Below are positions 1 to 11,320 of a DNA stretch of 64,000 bases, in pieces (within the stretch, counting starts at the first letter, position 1; each line of letters opens with the position of its first letter). Made by a program: the position numbers and the translations under genes. The notes below the pieces were generated by a model that searched no databases, was not told the DNA's origin, and saw only the letters and a program-made list of their open reading frames with translations. Origin of the DNA: Peltaster fructicola (taxonomy: Eukaryota; Ascomycota; Dothideomycetes). The stretch is taken from the NCBI GenBank assembly GCA_001592805.2, contig CP051142.1, forward strand, positions 3,038,001 through 3,102,000, read 5' to 3'.

Positions 1-1505
1 GCAGCTCCCTTGACAAGATCACCTTCATCTTCGAGAACTGGGGCAAGGCCAGCGGTATCACTTGTGCGGTAGGCTTTGGTTCTTTCGCTATCACGATGGT
101 GCTTCGAGAGATCAAACGCCGACTGCAGCCAAGAATGAACTGGGTGGCCTATGTCCCGGACCGCTTCCTGATTGTAGTGCTAAGTGCAGTCTTCACCTGG
201 CAATTCTCGTGGGACAAGCAAGGCTTGGATATCCTTGGCGACATCAAAGCACAAGGAACGCCCTTTCGACCACACTTTCCATTCGCCGCCGACAACTTCA
301 AGCATATCGATGATGCCTTCGGGACGGCACTGTTGGTCGCACTGCTTGGCTTCTTCGAGAGCAGTGTGGCAGCCAAGTCACTAGGTGCTAGCACAACCAA
401 GAAGCTCAAAGCTGACGACGAGGATGAGCCTTTGCAGATCAAACACGTTCAGGTCACAGCGAATAGAGAGTTGGTGGCTCTAGGTGTCGCCAACGTTCTA
501 GGTGGTACATTCATGGCGCTGCCAGCATTTGGAGGATATGGTCGAAGCAAGGTCAATGCCAGTACAGGTGGCAGAACACCTATGAGCTCGATCTTCCTCA
601 GCTTGATCTCTGTCATCTGCGTTCTCTTTCTGCTACCGTACTTCTACTACATTCCGGTGAGTGTTGCGTAGTACCAGCAAGATGTAAGCTAACGATTACA
701 GAAATGTGTTCTTTCCGCTATGATCAGCGTCGTTGCCTGGTCACTGATCGAGGAAGCACCGCACGACATACACTATTTCTGGCGAATCTCTGGCTATTCA
801 GAGCTTCTGCTGATGTTTCTCATCTTCCTGACGACGTTCTTCTGGAACCTGCGTGTCGGCATTGCATCAGGTATCGGCCTGTCTCTCCTCAGATTGCTGC
901 GACATTCAACTCGACCACGCATTCAGATCCTAGGGCGAGATCCAGAGACGAAAGAGTTTGAGAATGCAGAAATGCAAGGAGAGCTTGAGTTCATCCCTCA
1001 TGTCCTTATCGTCAAGATCCCGGAACCCTTGACCTTTGCCAACACAGGCTCCTTGAAAGATCGACTGCGGAAGCTGGAGGACTATGGCACAAATGACGCA
1101 CATTCAGCACAGCCGAAGACACCTGAGTCGGGGCAGAAACGGACTATCATCTTTGACATACATGGCGTCACTGCGATGGATCCGGCGGCCAGCCAGGTGT
1201 TGGTTGAGATTGTTGAGGCATACATTGAAGGCGGTACGAGGATAGTCTTCTGTCGAATCCCCTCGAAACGAACCGAGGTTTGGCGGCTGTTCAACGTCAG
1301 TGGGCTGATTGATCTCTGCGGTGGCGAGAGGCATTTTGTCAGGACCGTTGATGATGCTCTCAAGCTCACGGAACGAGAAGCCACCTTTGGCCCAATGGTA
1401 CCAGGCGAGGAGGAGGAAGCATCAACCCAGCCTGAACATGATCCATTGACAGCTAGCTTCGACAGTGCTGATGATGAGGAGCGTAGGACGGGTACTGGGA
1501 GGTAG
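1..1505 (+). CDS. SulP/SLC26-family anion (sulfate) transporter with C-terminal STAS domain, 5' partial
   Basis: The reading frame is already open at the first bases of the window, so the N-terminus lies outside. It continues to a stop at 1505, with one 45-nt intron at 657-701 (GTGAGT donor, CTAAC branch-like site, ACAG acceptor), giving about 485 visible residues. The first half has hydrophobic membrane segments typical of the SulP core, for example around 150-220 and 580-660. The second half (about 990-1400) is a STAS domain with the characteristic beta-strand then short-helix core around 'IIFDIHGVTAMDPAA'. Family members are proton- or anion-coupled sulfate or related anion permeases of plasma or vacuolar membrane; the substrate cannot be read from sequence. 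The protein ends in an acidic, Glu-rich tail. The closest yeast-type relative in my judgement is the YPR003C group rather than SUL1/SUL2, but that is uncertain. Confidence 0.9.
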
Positions 1506-2264
1506 TCAAGGTATTCCCAAGTACATCGTTCATGCACTTCGATATGCATCTCACCGGATCTGTGACGACTTGCGTAACATTGCAAGAGCTTATCAAGGAG
1601 AAGATCTACTCACTCCTGCTCGCACACAGCCGACGTAGTGAAGAAGATGTATTGTGTAAGACACTATAAAACTGTTAGTAAGCATCTTCCTCAAATCGAC
1701 AAATGCTTGGGAGCAGCAAGAGCCATAAGGGGAAGCTGAAGCAGATTGCCAAGGATCCCAGGAGCATCGACAGGCTGGAGTCAAAGAGTATCTAGGGTGA
1801 GACGAGAATGCTCTGATCATGGTGTGCATGATGTGGTATTCACTCTTTGATAGCGTTGTGTATGAGGAGATGGAAAGGTCACAGCATGGAAAGACAGAAT
1901 ATCCGGGACTCATCTCTCTGATAGAAGAGAGCCCATCCACTTACTCGAGTTGCTAGTTTGCACGCACGACACCCCAATCAGTGCGGTGGATCAGGGAGCT
2001 CAGCCGATATTGAAAGATGAGATTGTGGAAGTTGCCATATCTGCAGTCGAGCACGATGCCAGCCACTATACCGTCCTGAGCAGCGTTTGCCAACAACAGC
2101 ATAGGATACAGGAGTATATTTCTATCTGTCCCGAGTCTGGAGGCTCTCCAAGTCATCGAAGCGTTGAGAAGCAGGTCTGTGGTGTTAGTGCATGAGAATG
2201 ATGACCCGGTGGTGTGGCAGTGTTGCCATTGAAGCTGAGGAAGCATGCCGATCAGATTCTGCTT
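1506..2264. other. Intergenic region with possible eroded coding fragments
   Basis: This 0.76-kb region lies between the convergent transporter and END3 genes. No intact gene is visible. On the plus strand two stretches have coding-like composition: about 1816-1955 (residues such as 'MWYSLFDSVVYEEMER' and 'EYPGLISLIEE') and about 2090-2240 ('YRSIFLSVPSLEALQV'). They are separated by stops in different frames. I do not recognise a family. A degraded gene is possible, chance is also possible. Confidence 0.25.
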
Positions 2265-3476
2265 CTATCTCTCAGCCGCAATCTGATCTTTGAGCGCTTG
2301 CAGGACACCCTCCCTCTTTCGTAGATGTTCCTGCAGGCCATCGACCTGCTCCTTGACCACAGCAATCTCATCTGCAAAGGACTTCAGACTCGATCCTTGT
2401 TTCGCCTTACCCTCGCCATTCTCAAGATCCTTGAGCTCTCGCCTCTTGTAGTCCAGTAGTTGCTCGAGCTCTCGCTTCACCAATGCAGGTCTACTATCCT
2501 CTCGTCGTCCACCACGATCTCGTCTTCTCTTTGCACCCTCCTCGACCTTTGCCATCTTCTCTTCTAGCTGCTTCAGCTGCTTCTTGAGTCGTACCTCTTC
2601 CCATTCTGCGTCTCTAGGTGTACTTCCAAAATCTGTGCCCTTTGGCTGCCTCTCGCCAACACCAAGTCGACTGAGATATGAATCGCCGAACTTAGCTTTC
2701 TTGCCTGTCAATGTGCTGTCGTCTCGCTTCGCGCCCCATCGATCGGCTGCAGATTGGACGCGATCGACATTGTATTCGATCTTGCCTTGCTCGAACGTCG
2801 CTCGGAGGCTTGGCGGGACTGACCGTGGTATCCTGTAGCCTTCGTGTCGGTTATTGAGGATGTGGAGGAACGCTAGACAGGCGTCCTTGTTTATGCCTTC
2901 CTCGCTCTTTGGATTGACGAGATTCCATGCTGATCGCACATCAGTGTCTGGTACATCGAGACTGTCGTACAGGTCCTGTAGATTACTGAAAGCAATGCGG
3001 CCGTCTCTTGAGTTCCTGTTCTCATTATAGATTGCCTCGTACTTGTTCCTGTCTGACGGTGTCATATACCAATCAAATCCATCTTTAAGACCCATTCCAT
3101 CGTCTGCGTCGTCGTCTTCAACTCTTGCAAAGCCAGTCCCACGATTCTGTATGGCTCGACTCGCTTGTATGAGGTGCGCTTTCGATTCAGGTACGAGCCA
3201 GTCCGGTAGCGTTTGTGGTACATCTGAGTATTCGCCATTCATGAGGTCGTAGATCAGGCGCATTGCGACGCAGAATTCCTCGAAATCGAGCCGTCCGTCG
3301 CCGTCCACATCTGCAAGGTCCCATATTCGTTCGAGCTGTACATCAGAGAGCTGACTGTGCTTGAGGACTGATGCGGCTTGACTGCCGTCAAGATGTGTGC
3401 CTCCATTGGCGAGCGAGGAGAAGATCTCCCAGTATCGAGTGACCTCCCAGTCTTCTATGCGCTTATTCGCGGACAT
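2265..3476 (-). CDS. END3: Actin cytoskeleton-regulatory complex protein END3 (EH-domain endocytic adaptor)
   Basis: Single-exon gene of 403 residues. Residues 8-100 form a first EH domain containing a good EF-hand loop ([13 protein letters not shown]), and a second EH-like domain covers about 130-230. The C-terminal third (about 290-403) is a charged coiled coil rich in Glu, Lys and Arg, ending near '[15 protein letters not shown]'. This order and length match fungal End3 (SagA in Aspergillus). In yeast, End3 forms a complex with Pan1 and Sla1 at cortical actin patches and is needed for endocytic internalisation. The ATG at 3476 starts directly with the conserved N-terminal segment, so no upstream exon is needed. 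Confidence 0.95.
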   Translation of the reverse strand: MSANKRIEDWEVTRYWEIFSSLANGGTHLDGSQAASVLKHSQLSDVQLERIWDLADVDGDGRLDFEEFCVAMRLIYDLMNGEYSDVPQTLPDWLVPESKAHLIQASRAIQNRGTGFARVEDDDADDGMGLKDGFDWYMTPSDRNKYEAIYNENRNSRDGRIAFSNLQDLYDSLDVPDTDVRSAWNLVNPKSEEGINKDACLAFLHILNNRHEGYRIPRSVPPSLRATFEQGKIEYNVDRVQSAADRWGAKRDDSTLTGKKAKFGDSYLSRLGVGERQPKGTDFGSTPRDAEWEEVRLKKQLKQLEEKMAKVEEGAKRRRDRGGRREDSRPALVKRELEQLLDYKRRELKDLENGEGKAKQGSSLKSFADEIAVVKEQVDGLQEHLRKREGVLQALKDQIAAER

Positions 3477-3801
3477 GTTGTGTGATGTGTGAACAGAGCG
3501 AAGGAGGCTGACTGTCGCGGCGCCGTACGAAGCACTAATCTCGATTGTTATGCAAGTAGTGATTGATGTTGTGTTTGTGTGGTGAAAGAGAAGTGACGTA
3601 CGCGTAGAAGCTTTGAACTGAGCTTCAACATGACTTCCGCCGAACAGAGAGTGATGAAGACCTTCAATGGATGCAACTGTACATTGTCTATATTATAACA
3701 GGCCCTTACAAACAGAATGCTTCGCTCCATGGGTATCTTCATGCTTCGCTAATTTCAAAATCATAGTCGATGTTCATCCCTTAGCACATCCTTGTGCTGC
3801 T
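3477..3801. other. Intergenic, nothing recognised
   Basis: About 325 bp between the start of END3 and the 3' end of the phosphatase-like gene, both on the minus strand. It probably carries the END3 promoter and the neighbour's 3' UTR. No gene, RNA or repeat is visible. Confidence 0.5.
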
Positions 3802-4635
3802 TCAATACTCAGCGAACGGCGCATACTGCTTTCGGTCTGCCTCGATCATCATGTCGTCGCTCTGGCCATGATCGTCCTCTGGTAGCTGACGCTTCTTGAG
3901 GTGAGACTGAAGTTGCTCGGGGCTGTCATTGGCAGCTGCCACACTTCTTTGAGCGCTCAAGATGTCCCAATAGCACTGAAGTATTCGCCTGCTGTTGTTG
4001 TCGAACATGGCCGAGAAGCGCTGAGTCTGAACGACCTGGATGGCCGTAACGTGGTTGACATCTTGATGTGTCTCCATTATGGTAGCAGCGACCACAGAAG
4101 CTGAGCGATCATTGCCACTCTCGCAGCATACAAGGACACGACCGGTTCGATCCTGTTGGTCGAGTCGAATGATGTGGTCCTTGACGACGGCAGTAGCGGT
4201 TGGAAACGCCTTGATGGTCGAGCTGTCGTCCGCTGCGTCCACGAACTGTGCCTCTACACCCATGCGGCGGACTCGCTGCAGTGCCGCATCCGTGATCTTG
4301 ACAAGTGTCGATCGAATACAAAGGACTAACGTGATGCCATGTCTCCTGAAGAAGTCCGGATCTCGTGTGATTGTTATTGGTCCTAAGAACAAATATGGGA
4401 GGATTTGCTGTGCAGTGTGTCGATCTTCATAATTCCAGACTGTTCCCGGGTTGTCCAGCTGTTCTATTTGCTTTATGTTCGTTGTGGCAAGGAAGTGAGA
4501 CTGTAGCTTGAACTGCCGGATATCGTAGGCTGGAGGCGGAATGTCGATTCGTGGAGGTGTAGGTATGCGGCTGGTGTATTCATCGCTATAGAGGTGAGAG
4601 GTTTGCATCAGATCCTGCGAACGAGAGTCTTGCAT
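3802..4635 (-). CDS. Dual-specificity protein phosphatase-like protein (STYX/DSP fold)
   Basis: Single-exon ORF of 277 residues. After a Pro-rich N-terminus (1-60), a DSP-type catalytic domain runs about 70-235: an entry segment 'QQILPYLFLGP', a 'DFFRRHGITLVLCIR' strand-helix unit, and a P-loop reading CCESGNDRS. The active-site Cys and Arg of the C-x5-R signature are present, but the usual preceding His is replaced by Cys. Proteins of this type dephosphorylate Ser/Thr/Tyr residues, or act as pseudophosphatase adaptors when the loop is altered. Because the nucleophile and Arg remain, activity is possible but cannot be assumed. The C-terminal 40 residues are polar and acidic and look disordered. 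No upstream in-frame exon is needed. Confidence 0.75.
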   Translation of the reverse strand: MQDSRSQDLMQTSHLYSDEYTSRIPTPPRIDIPPPAYDIRQFKLQSHFLATTNIKQIEQLDNPGTVWNYEDRHTAQQILPYLFLGPITITRDPDFFRRHGITLVLCIRSTLVKITDAALQRVRRMGVEAQFVDAADDSSTIKAFPTATAVVKDHIIRLDQQDRTGRVLVCCESGNDRSASVVAATIMETHQDVNHVTAIQVVQTQRFSAMFDNNSRRILQCYWDILSAQRSVAAANDSPEQLQSHLKKRQLPEDDHGQSDDMMIEADRKQYAPFAEY

Positions 4636-5460
4636 CTCGAAGGGAGGAGTGACTTTTGCTCGTCTGCCTCCGAGAAATATAACTCAGGAAGACTGCGCAG
4701 GAAACCGAGATGTTGTGTATGCGATGGAGAGGGTGTCGTAATCGAGAACAGTACAGTCTTTGTAGCTCAACAGGCATGCTGTGTCGCGTGTAAGTCTGAA
4801 AGGTGTAGAAGTGTCAAGGTGAAGGTGAGTGCATGTGACCCTCCCACGTGAAGCAGGATTTCATTCACTGGAAGCGTTGTCGATTCTGCGCCGCAAGTCA
4901 CTGGACAACTTTTCACGACATGACACAGACAAACTTGCCTGAGGCAGTGTCGAATGCCTCTTGCAGATCAGGACAAGGTTGTGAGTACTACTTTCACGGA
5001 CGATGACACCCACATCCCCATGACAGGGTGCTTCGACAACGTCCTTGCTTGACGAACTGGAACTACTTTGGTCGATAGCCTGCAAAGCTGCTTCTCAGTA
5101 TAGCGATAGGGAGGTTTCTCGACGATTGCTGTCGCCATACCAGGTATCCAATGCATTCGATGAGGCAGTTATCGACAAACGGATCGTAGTGAACTAGGTA
5201 ATGTAATGAATTGCTATGCTATGTTGTCGTTTTACTCGACATGGGTATCATCAACGACCGAGTCAATGCTCAAGGTCTTATCGTCTTATCTCATTCTCTT
5301 GGCAAGGATGCCATTGTCCTATTGACTGGCTGTATGCGCTGCTGGTGGCGCCACGCTTCTTGCCGAGCGAATGTACTGCCACGAAGCTGCTAGCCCTGGA
5401 TATGATCTTGTCGACTCTCCTGGATTATGTTTGTGAAAAGCTAGAAATACCCAACATTGC
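4636..5460. other. Intergenic, nothing recognised
   Basis: Roughly 0.8 kb upstream of the phosphatase-like gene and downstream of the hydroxylase gene. Only short, unconserved ORFs occur on either strand. No tRNA, repeat or splice-joined gene was found. Confidence 0.5.
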
Positions 5461-6525
5461 TCAGAAGAGTGGACAACCAAGCTTCATGTATGCCGGGTTG
5501 TCCCACTGAACGTTGCCATCGTAGGTCTCGATGCGATCGATGCCAGTGCCAAAGATGCGGTCCCAAAGAAACGTCTGCTTGCCATAGTTGTGGCTCTGTC
5601 GGTAGCCCTTCCTGTGGTGAAGGTCATGATCCTCAGTCGTCAACTCTGCATTGAAGTACTTCAAGAACCATGTGGCCGTCGTTGGTGGAGTGACCCACAG
5701 TCGAATACCGCTGTGTCCGAACAGCTCAGTGAAGACGACATACTGATGGCAGAGCCATGTCTCATAGAAACCCATTGGGAAGCCCATGACTCTTAAGGTG
5801 ACCCAGGTGAGGAGAGGGATGACGGCAATGTCGAATGTCTCTTGAACGTAGTCTGCGTAGATGGTGAGCAGAGGTGTTGGGTGTTTGGTAAGATGGTGCG
5901 TTCTGTGGAACTTCCAAAGGCTGTCTTGCTCGTGCATGAGTCTGTGGTACCAGTAGAACCAGAAATCAAGGACGATGCCGTACAACCCAATCTCCAATGG
6001 TGTCCACCACGAGAAGACATCGGTCGGAAGCTGCTTGCTTGAGTATGATAAGAAGACCGCCAGCATTGGACGAAGTGTGGAAGTACTGAGAAGAGCTCGC
6101 ATGACCTTCGTTGCACTGCCGTCTGGAACCTGGTCTCGCTCGTGCTTGTCACCATCAAGGAATCCATAACGCATTCCCAGATCTCTTAATGCCCAGAGCT
6201 CATGAACAGCGTTGACGTTGAACGCGGCTGTGTAGAGGAAGAAAGCTGCGATAGGGTGGATGTTCTTGCCCAGATACCAGTACAGACCCTGATGCACGAT
6301 CATAGGCCATGCTGCGTGGTATAATATCCAGGCGTGTCCTTGCCAGTGTGGTAGATATTGCACAGGGTCTGTCTTCTGGAAGACTGGTACATCCTCCTGT
6401 TTTCCTGTAGGGTTCAAGGCCAATCGATTCATCTGCTTCTGATGGCGATTCAACTCGTTCCAAGGCTTGTCTCGCCACGTCGACTTCATCGACTCTGCGC
6501 GAGGTGCTGTTGCTTCGGCACCCAT
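5461..6525 (-). CDS. Fatty acid hydroxylase superfamily (ERG3/sterol desaturase-type) membrane di-iron enzyme
   Basis: Single-exon gene; I start it at the ATG at 6525 (354 residues), which opens with 'MGAEATAPRAES'. The frame stays open to an earlier ATG at 6669, so a 48-residue longer form is possible. Three histidine clusters of the superfamily are intact: HRLMH, HRTHH and HDLHH, which bind the di-iron centre. Hydrophobic segments precede and follow them, consistent with an ER membrane protein. The family includes sterol C-5 desaturase, C-4 methyl oxidase and sphingolipid hydroxylases; the overall spacing resembles the ERG3-like group, but substrate cannot be fixed from this sequence. Adjacent genes give no pathway hint. 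Confidence 0.88.
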   Translation of the reverse strand: MGAEATAPRAESMKSTWRDKPWNELNRHQKQMNRLALNPTGKQEDVPVFQKTDPVQYLPHWQGHAWILYHAAWPMIVHQGLYWYLGKNIHPIAAFFLYTAAFNVNAVHELWALRDLGMRYGFLDGDKHERDQVPDGSATKVMRALLSTSTLRPMLAVFLSYSSKQLPTDVFSWWTPLEIGLYGIVLDFWFYWYHRLMHEQDSLWKFHRTHHLTKHPTPLLTIYADYVQETFDIAVIPLLTWVTLRVMGFPMGFYETWLCHQYVVFTELFGHSGIRLWVTPPTTATWFLKYFNAELTTEDHDLHHRKGYRQSHNYGKQTFLWDRIFGTGIDRIETYDGNVQWDNPAYMKLGCPLF

Positions 6526-7471
6526 GATGGGCTGTGTGCGTGGTTGACGTTCGACGATAGGACGTTGTTGCAGAATGCTTTGTCTTGCTGTGATGTTGTC
6601 GAAGTAAATGATGAGTGAACAAGAAGAAAGCTGATGACGAAGGGAGATATATAGAGGAAAGGCTGTCACAAGCCAAACATGAAACTTGCCGTGGAATCGC
6701 CCACGCCTGTCTATAGAAATCTACAGATCAGTGGCGTACCGACCTATAGGACTTGCCCTTGTGTTAGAATTAAGCTTGACGTCCTCCCTCAAGGCAGCCA
6801 AGACATCTACCGAGGCCGATCTTTCTGATGCCATCTAAGCAGCAGACGCTATGATTGGTCAGTATGAGGATGCCTGAGTACTAGTGATTCTCTGAGCCGC
6901 AGGCGTCTAGAATGTAGCTACTTACGGACGTACATTTGTAACTTCTCCATGGCAGCAATCTGTCAGGAACGTCTCCTGTCGTTTCATTCCCTGCAAGCGA
7001 AGTACAGATTCTGGTTGCCTTACGTCGAAGCAGAATTGTGTTGCCTGTAGCAGAATCAGGGAGTCTCTAACTCAGCATCAGACTGTGGCAATGCCAAAGC
7101 TCGTTGCAGGACTGATGAGACGTCATAGCTCGAAAACCAGTGAAGATCACATGTGATTTGCCATTGGGATATCGAATGTCTGTACCTGCAAGCAAGCCAA
7201 GATCCGCCTTGTGAACGCCCACTGGCACATCCACTCGTAAAACGTGTTTCATTCTTTGCCACCATAAGATCTAGTATTCGTCGTAAAGCTCGCCGTTCGC
7301 GCACCGGGGTATACTGTGTGTACTGCAGATGAAAGGTCTCTCAACCCTCTTGCACTGCAAGCGTGCCGAGGACAGAGCGAAAGCATAAAGCAAGAAGGCA
7401 AGCAGTGCGCCAAGATAGGTTTTTAATGCTGAGGACCCTTGCTGGGCTCTCGGGGTATCTTATGAAGTCGT
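6526..7471. other. Intergenic, nothing recognised
   Basis: About 0.95 kb between the hydroxylase start and the end of the KH-domain gene. Short ORFs only, none with a family signature. No RNA gene or repeat seen. Confidence 0.5.
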
Positions 7472-10400
7472 TCATTTCGCAGGGCCGGAGGCTTTGCCCT
7501 TGTCTTGAGTGTTGACGTCTGTTTCTTCGATAACGGTTGTCGTAGGTGCGGCCGAAGACGATGCTACGTTATCTCCGTCCACACTACGAGCAGAGTCATT
7601 CTTTGGTGTCAAGTCTCCTGCGATGATGCCAGGCGTGTGAACACCATTGCCGTTGACCATGCCCAGACCAGGGATCAAGGGCATTGAAAGGGATGTTGAT
7701 GATGCGTTGCCTGAGCCGAATGGAAACTTAGGCTCGAAGGCACCAGATAGAGAGTTGGAAGAGGTGTGTGGTCTGGAACCACTTCCACCGAACGATCCAA
7801 AGCCGTGACCATGATTTGAGACATGACCATTAGTACTGTCGTGTTCAAGGTCGATTCCAGAATCGTTCCATGGGTTACGGTAGCCCGACTCCCTTGACTC
7901 CATGCTAACAAGGGATGCCTTGCTAGCGTTGGAAGAAGCATGCTTGAAGAGCGATCCTGGCGAATTCGAGCCATTCTTGCGACGTTCCAAGAACGAGCCA
8001 AAGCTGCCGATGCTGCTTGGCTTGCGGAATTTGCCAAAGAATGATCGACTCTCGACGTCATGCCCAAGGCTGTCACGAGCGGGATCATTCAGTACGGACT
8101 GCTCTGCAGGTTGCAGGATCTTCGAGTCGAAGAAGGTCAAGTTGTCCTGGAAGCTGTCAGATTTTGGTCCAGGCAATGCACCCTTGATCGTGCTGGCTTC
8201 CAGACCCAGGGCGAGTAGTGGGAGTAGCAGAAAGTCGATAGCATCCTTTATGCCTTCGGCGTTGTTGAGGGTATAGCTAAGCTTCAGCTTCTCGTAGACA
8301 ACATTGTCCTCGCCACTCTGCTCTGGTTCGGCTAGGAAGACGTCAACCTCATGCTGCTCCCTCATTTTAGTGACAAGGTCGACGGAGAAGTCTGGCGAGG
8401 TCAAGAAGTGTCGTAACTTCTCAGATGTTGGGAACTGTATCTCGTGGTTGACAGGCACCATGCCCTATAAGACGTCAGTGATAGTACAACAGTGCAACGG
8501 AAATCTTACCAAGAACTCATCTCGAGCCTGAGGCACCTGCCATTGAGGACCTGAGATGGTGATAATATCACTCGCCTGTTCAGTGCCTGGGAAAGTGATT
8601 TTGCAGTTCCACTTCTTCTCTAGAGCATCTATTTCTGGCATTCGCGCAATGAGCTCCCGATGGTAGAGGCGGTTGACTGGAACCTGCTCAGAGACGAAAT
8701 CGGCATCTGGCTTTTCAACCATATCCATGATCTCCTGTTTGACAAGTTCCAGATTGTCTGCGTTTCGTGCTGGCGTGCGGCAGATGACATTGTCGACCTT
8801 AATATCGTCATCCTCCTTACCCAGACCACCACGATCCATTGCGTTGGAGAACTTGACGAATACAGAGTACTTCTTCATGATCCTCTGGATGTGCTGACCT
8901 CCAATACCTATGATGCGCTTATGATAGGTGTCCGGGACGTGGAATGAGATGGAGGCCGGCATCTCCAGTTCGACCAATTCTAGACCACTCTTTGTGGCTT
9001 CGTACTGTGCACCTCGAACGTCAATGTAAAAGTTGTACTCGTTGAAGCCGTCGAAGACGATCTGCACATTGCTTTGGCTCATGATCTTGTTAATCTTGCC
9101 GTTCTTCTTTCCGCTGACGAACTCCTTGTGCTCGTTGGCAAGCTCGACTTTGACCCTCAACGTATTCTGTGCTTTACGCACGAACGGCAGGCTGTTGATA
9201 ATGGACATGGCAGCCTTGACGGAGTCATCGCTACCATTGATGTGGAAGTTGAGTTGCTCAAAGGTGATCTCAGCTCCTGAGTTGATGCAGATGTCGGGAA
9301 GCATCGCACGTATATCAGTCAAAGTAGGTTGTCGTTGCGCAGGGTCTTGATTCGTGACCCACCATTGAGCGCTATAGAACTGCCCTGCTAGACTCATAAT
9401 CTCCCGGACTGTGCGCTCGACGTTGAGGATATCTGTTGACTGCACACGAAGTATGCCCGAAGCACTACCCAGTGGTGGCAGCAGGACGTAAGAGCCGTTT
9501 GCTTCAATGATCTTGCGGATCTTGTCGAGTCTCTCAAGTAAGATGTAGTCGACCTTGCTTGCTGTGACGAGGACATCCTTGACGAAGGTCTTTGTCGTGA
9601 CGACAAGATCATGTAACTTCTTCTTGGCTTGCAGGATGTTATCCATAGTCTCGCCAGTCAAAATGATCTCATCCGTCTGGCGCAGTGGCTGCGAGCCAGG
9701 TGCCGAATAGCCAAAGACGGACGGGAATAGTGGTGGGAAGTATATGGCAGTGCCGGTCTGCGACTCGATTTGCTTGATGTTCCGTCGGTGTCGTCCAGAG
9801 ATGAGACTGTGAAGTGATAGCTCCAGTCGGATAGTGTCCACTTGACGTTGTAGTAGCTGATCGATCATAATGAGCAACCTTGTCTTGGCGTTTTCACAGC
9901 TCTCGTTGTCGCCATAGACCTGCAGTCGAAGCCGGTTGTCTATACTCGTCTCAAGTACTACTGCGTGGAACTGCAATGGATCCGACTCTCGCCTTGACGT
10001 CTTGGGAGCGAGCAAGAAGATATCCGCCTTAGTCTTGTCTGCCACCTCGTCCATATGGTTGAGCACATCTGCACGCACAGCGTCTTGTCCTTTAGGGAAG
10101 ATGAGCTCCCGATCGACGTCGATGAAGGCGGTTTGCTACAATGCATTAGCTTTGGATATAGGCCCGTGTCTTGCAGCCTTACCAGTGTGATGGGTGTCTC
10201 ATTGAGTATCCTCTTACGCTGCTGGCCTACCAGATGCGAATCTCCAGAGATGCACACATTCGTGACCAAGGCAGTCAGAGGTCCTCGCTGCATACCTGGC
10301 ACAGGCTTTGGTTTCGAGGAAGTGACCGTGGCATGTATCCGATCTCCATATGTCTCGCTGATCTGCTTGCACAAGCTCCTTAAGTTCTCGACATTGCGGG

Positions 10401-10719
10401 TGTGTACGGGCAAGGCATGATTCGGAGTGTCCTCTGTCGCACCATCAGGGTGCGTCCACCGTTGAAATGCTCCAACACTGCTGTACAGCACATCTTCCTG
10501 ATCCGGTCCGGGCAGAGAGGTGAAGGGCACGTTGAAGGACAAGTTGATGAAGTGTCCGGGTATGGCGGGATTTGGCGGCTCGACCATAGCATTGCCTGTA
10601 CGCTTACCAGGCGGCGCACCAGGATTGACGTGATCGTGCTGCCGCCCGAAACCCATCGAGGGTGTCATTCGTTCCCAGCCATGACGAGCCTGGCCGGTAA
10701 AGTTTGAAATCTTGTGCAT
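7472..10719 (-). CDS. Multi-KH-domain RNA-binding protein
   Basis: Three exons on the minus strand: 10719-10183, 10135-8510 and 8464-7472. The introns are 47 and 45 nt, both with GTAAG donors and TAG acceptors, and all phases agree, giving 1051 residues. KH-type modules are visible, for example around residue 290 (SGRHRRNIKQIE) and around residue 595, with a canonical GIGG loop in IIGIGGQHIQRIM. Other alpha-beta repeats between them look like degenerate KH folds. The last 250 residues are Ser/Gly/Asn-rich and probably disordered. KH proteins bind single-stranded RNA; fungal relatives (yeast YLL032C type, and vigilin- or Bicaudal-C-like proteins) are thought to act in cytoplasmic mRNA regulation. 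The exact orthology is my inference. It shares a 0.6-kb divergent promoter with RRP43. Confidence 0.88.
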
Positions 10720-11320
10720 AGTGTAGAATCGGATTATTCAAGAGCTATCTCGCCGTCCAAGCAAATGGATAGCAAGAAAAGCACCTGGAGGAGTCGATAA
10801 GCGAATGTGGTGGAAAGGTGGTGAAGAAGAACAGAATCGGTTGCACAACGGCTCAAAAATCTTGGATCGAAAAGTTGTGCTGTGGCTCGAAGTGCTGGTT
10901 GCAGGGTGTTGTGAAGAATGATACAGACGCAACGGCAATCTCTGTCAACAGTGCATTGCGTCTGGGAGGTGCTAAACAGCAGAGCATTCGAGTCGTAGTG
11001 TGCTCAGTGAGACAAAGGGCAGACGAAGCTCGTGTGCTTGAGAGAGCCGTGGGTTGGTCAAAGCGTCGTTCAGCTGGAAGCGCCACGAGGTGCCTATGTC
11101 GATATTGAGAATGAGGTCAGTCTGGGTGCGCAACGATATGCTAGGCGACTGAGTAGATCAGAGGACTTGAGTAGCTTCATAAAGCCTGAACACAAATCAT
11201 ACACCATTCACGACCAGTGTAGCAGGCAGGGAGGGCGCATTGCGAGTGTGGTTTATAGACAGGGTCCATACTCGACTGCCTCTTGCAAATCTGTCACAAG
11301 CATCACACTCACTAAATACC
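10720..11320. promoter_or_regulatory. Divergent promoter region between KH-protein gene and RRP43
   Basis: 601 bp separate the two start codons, which point away from each other. The region must hold both promoters and 5' UTRs. I could not single out a credible factor-binding motif. ORFs read across it overlap RRP43 in other frames and are not genes. Confidence 0.55.

Noticed and set aside
1082-1585. 167-codon minus-strand ORF
   Set aside because: It is antisense to the STAS domain of the transporter, which is clearly the real gene.
5216-5509. 97-codon plus-strand ORF
   Set aside because: It lies in a Cys/Leu-rich non-coding stretch and partly over the hydroxylase 3' end, with no conserved motif.
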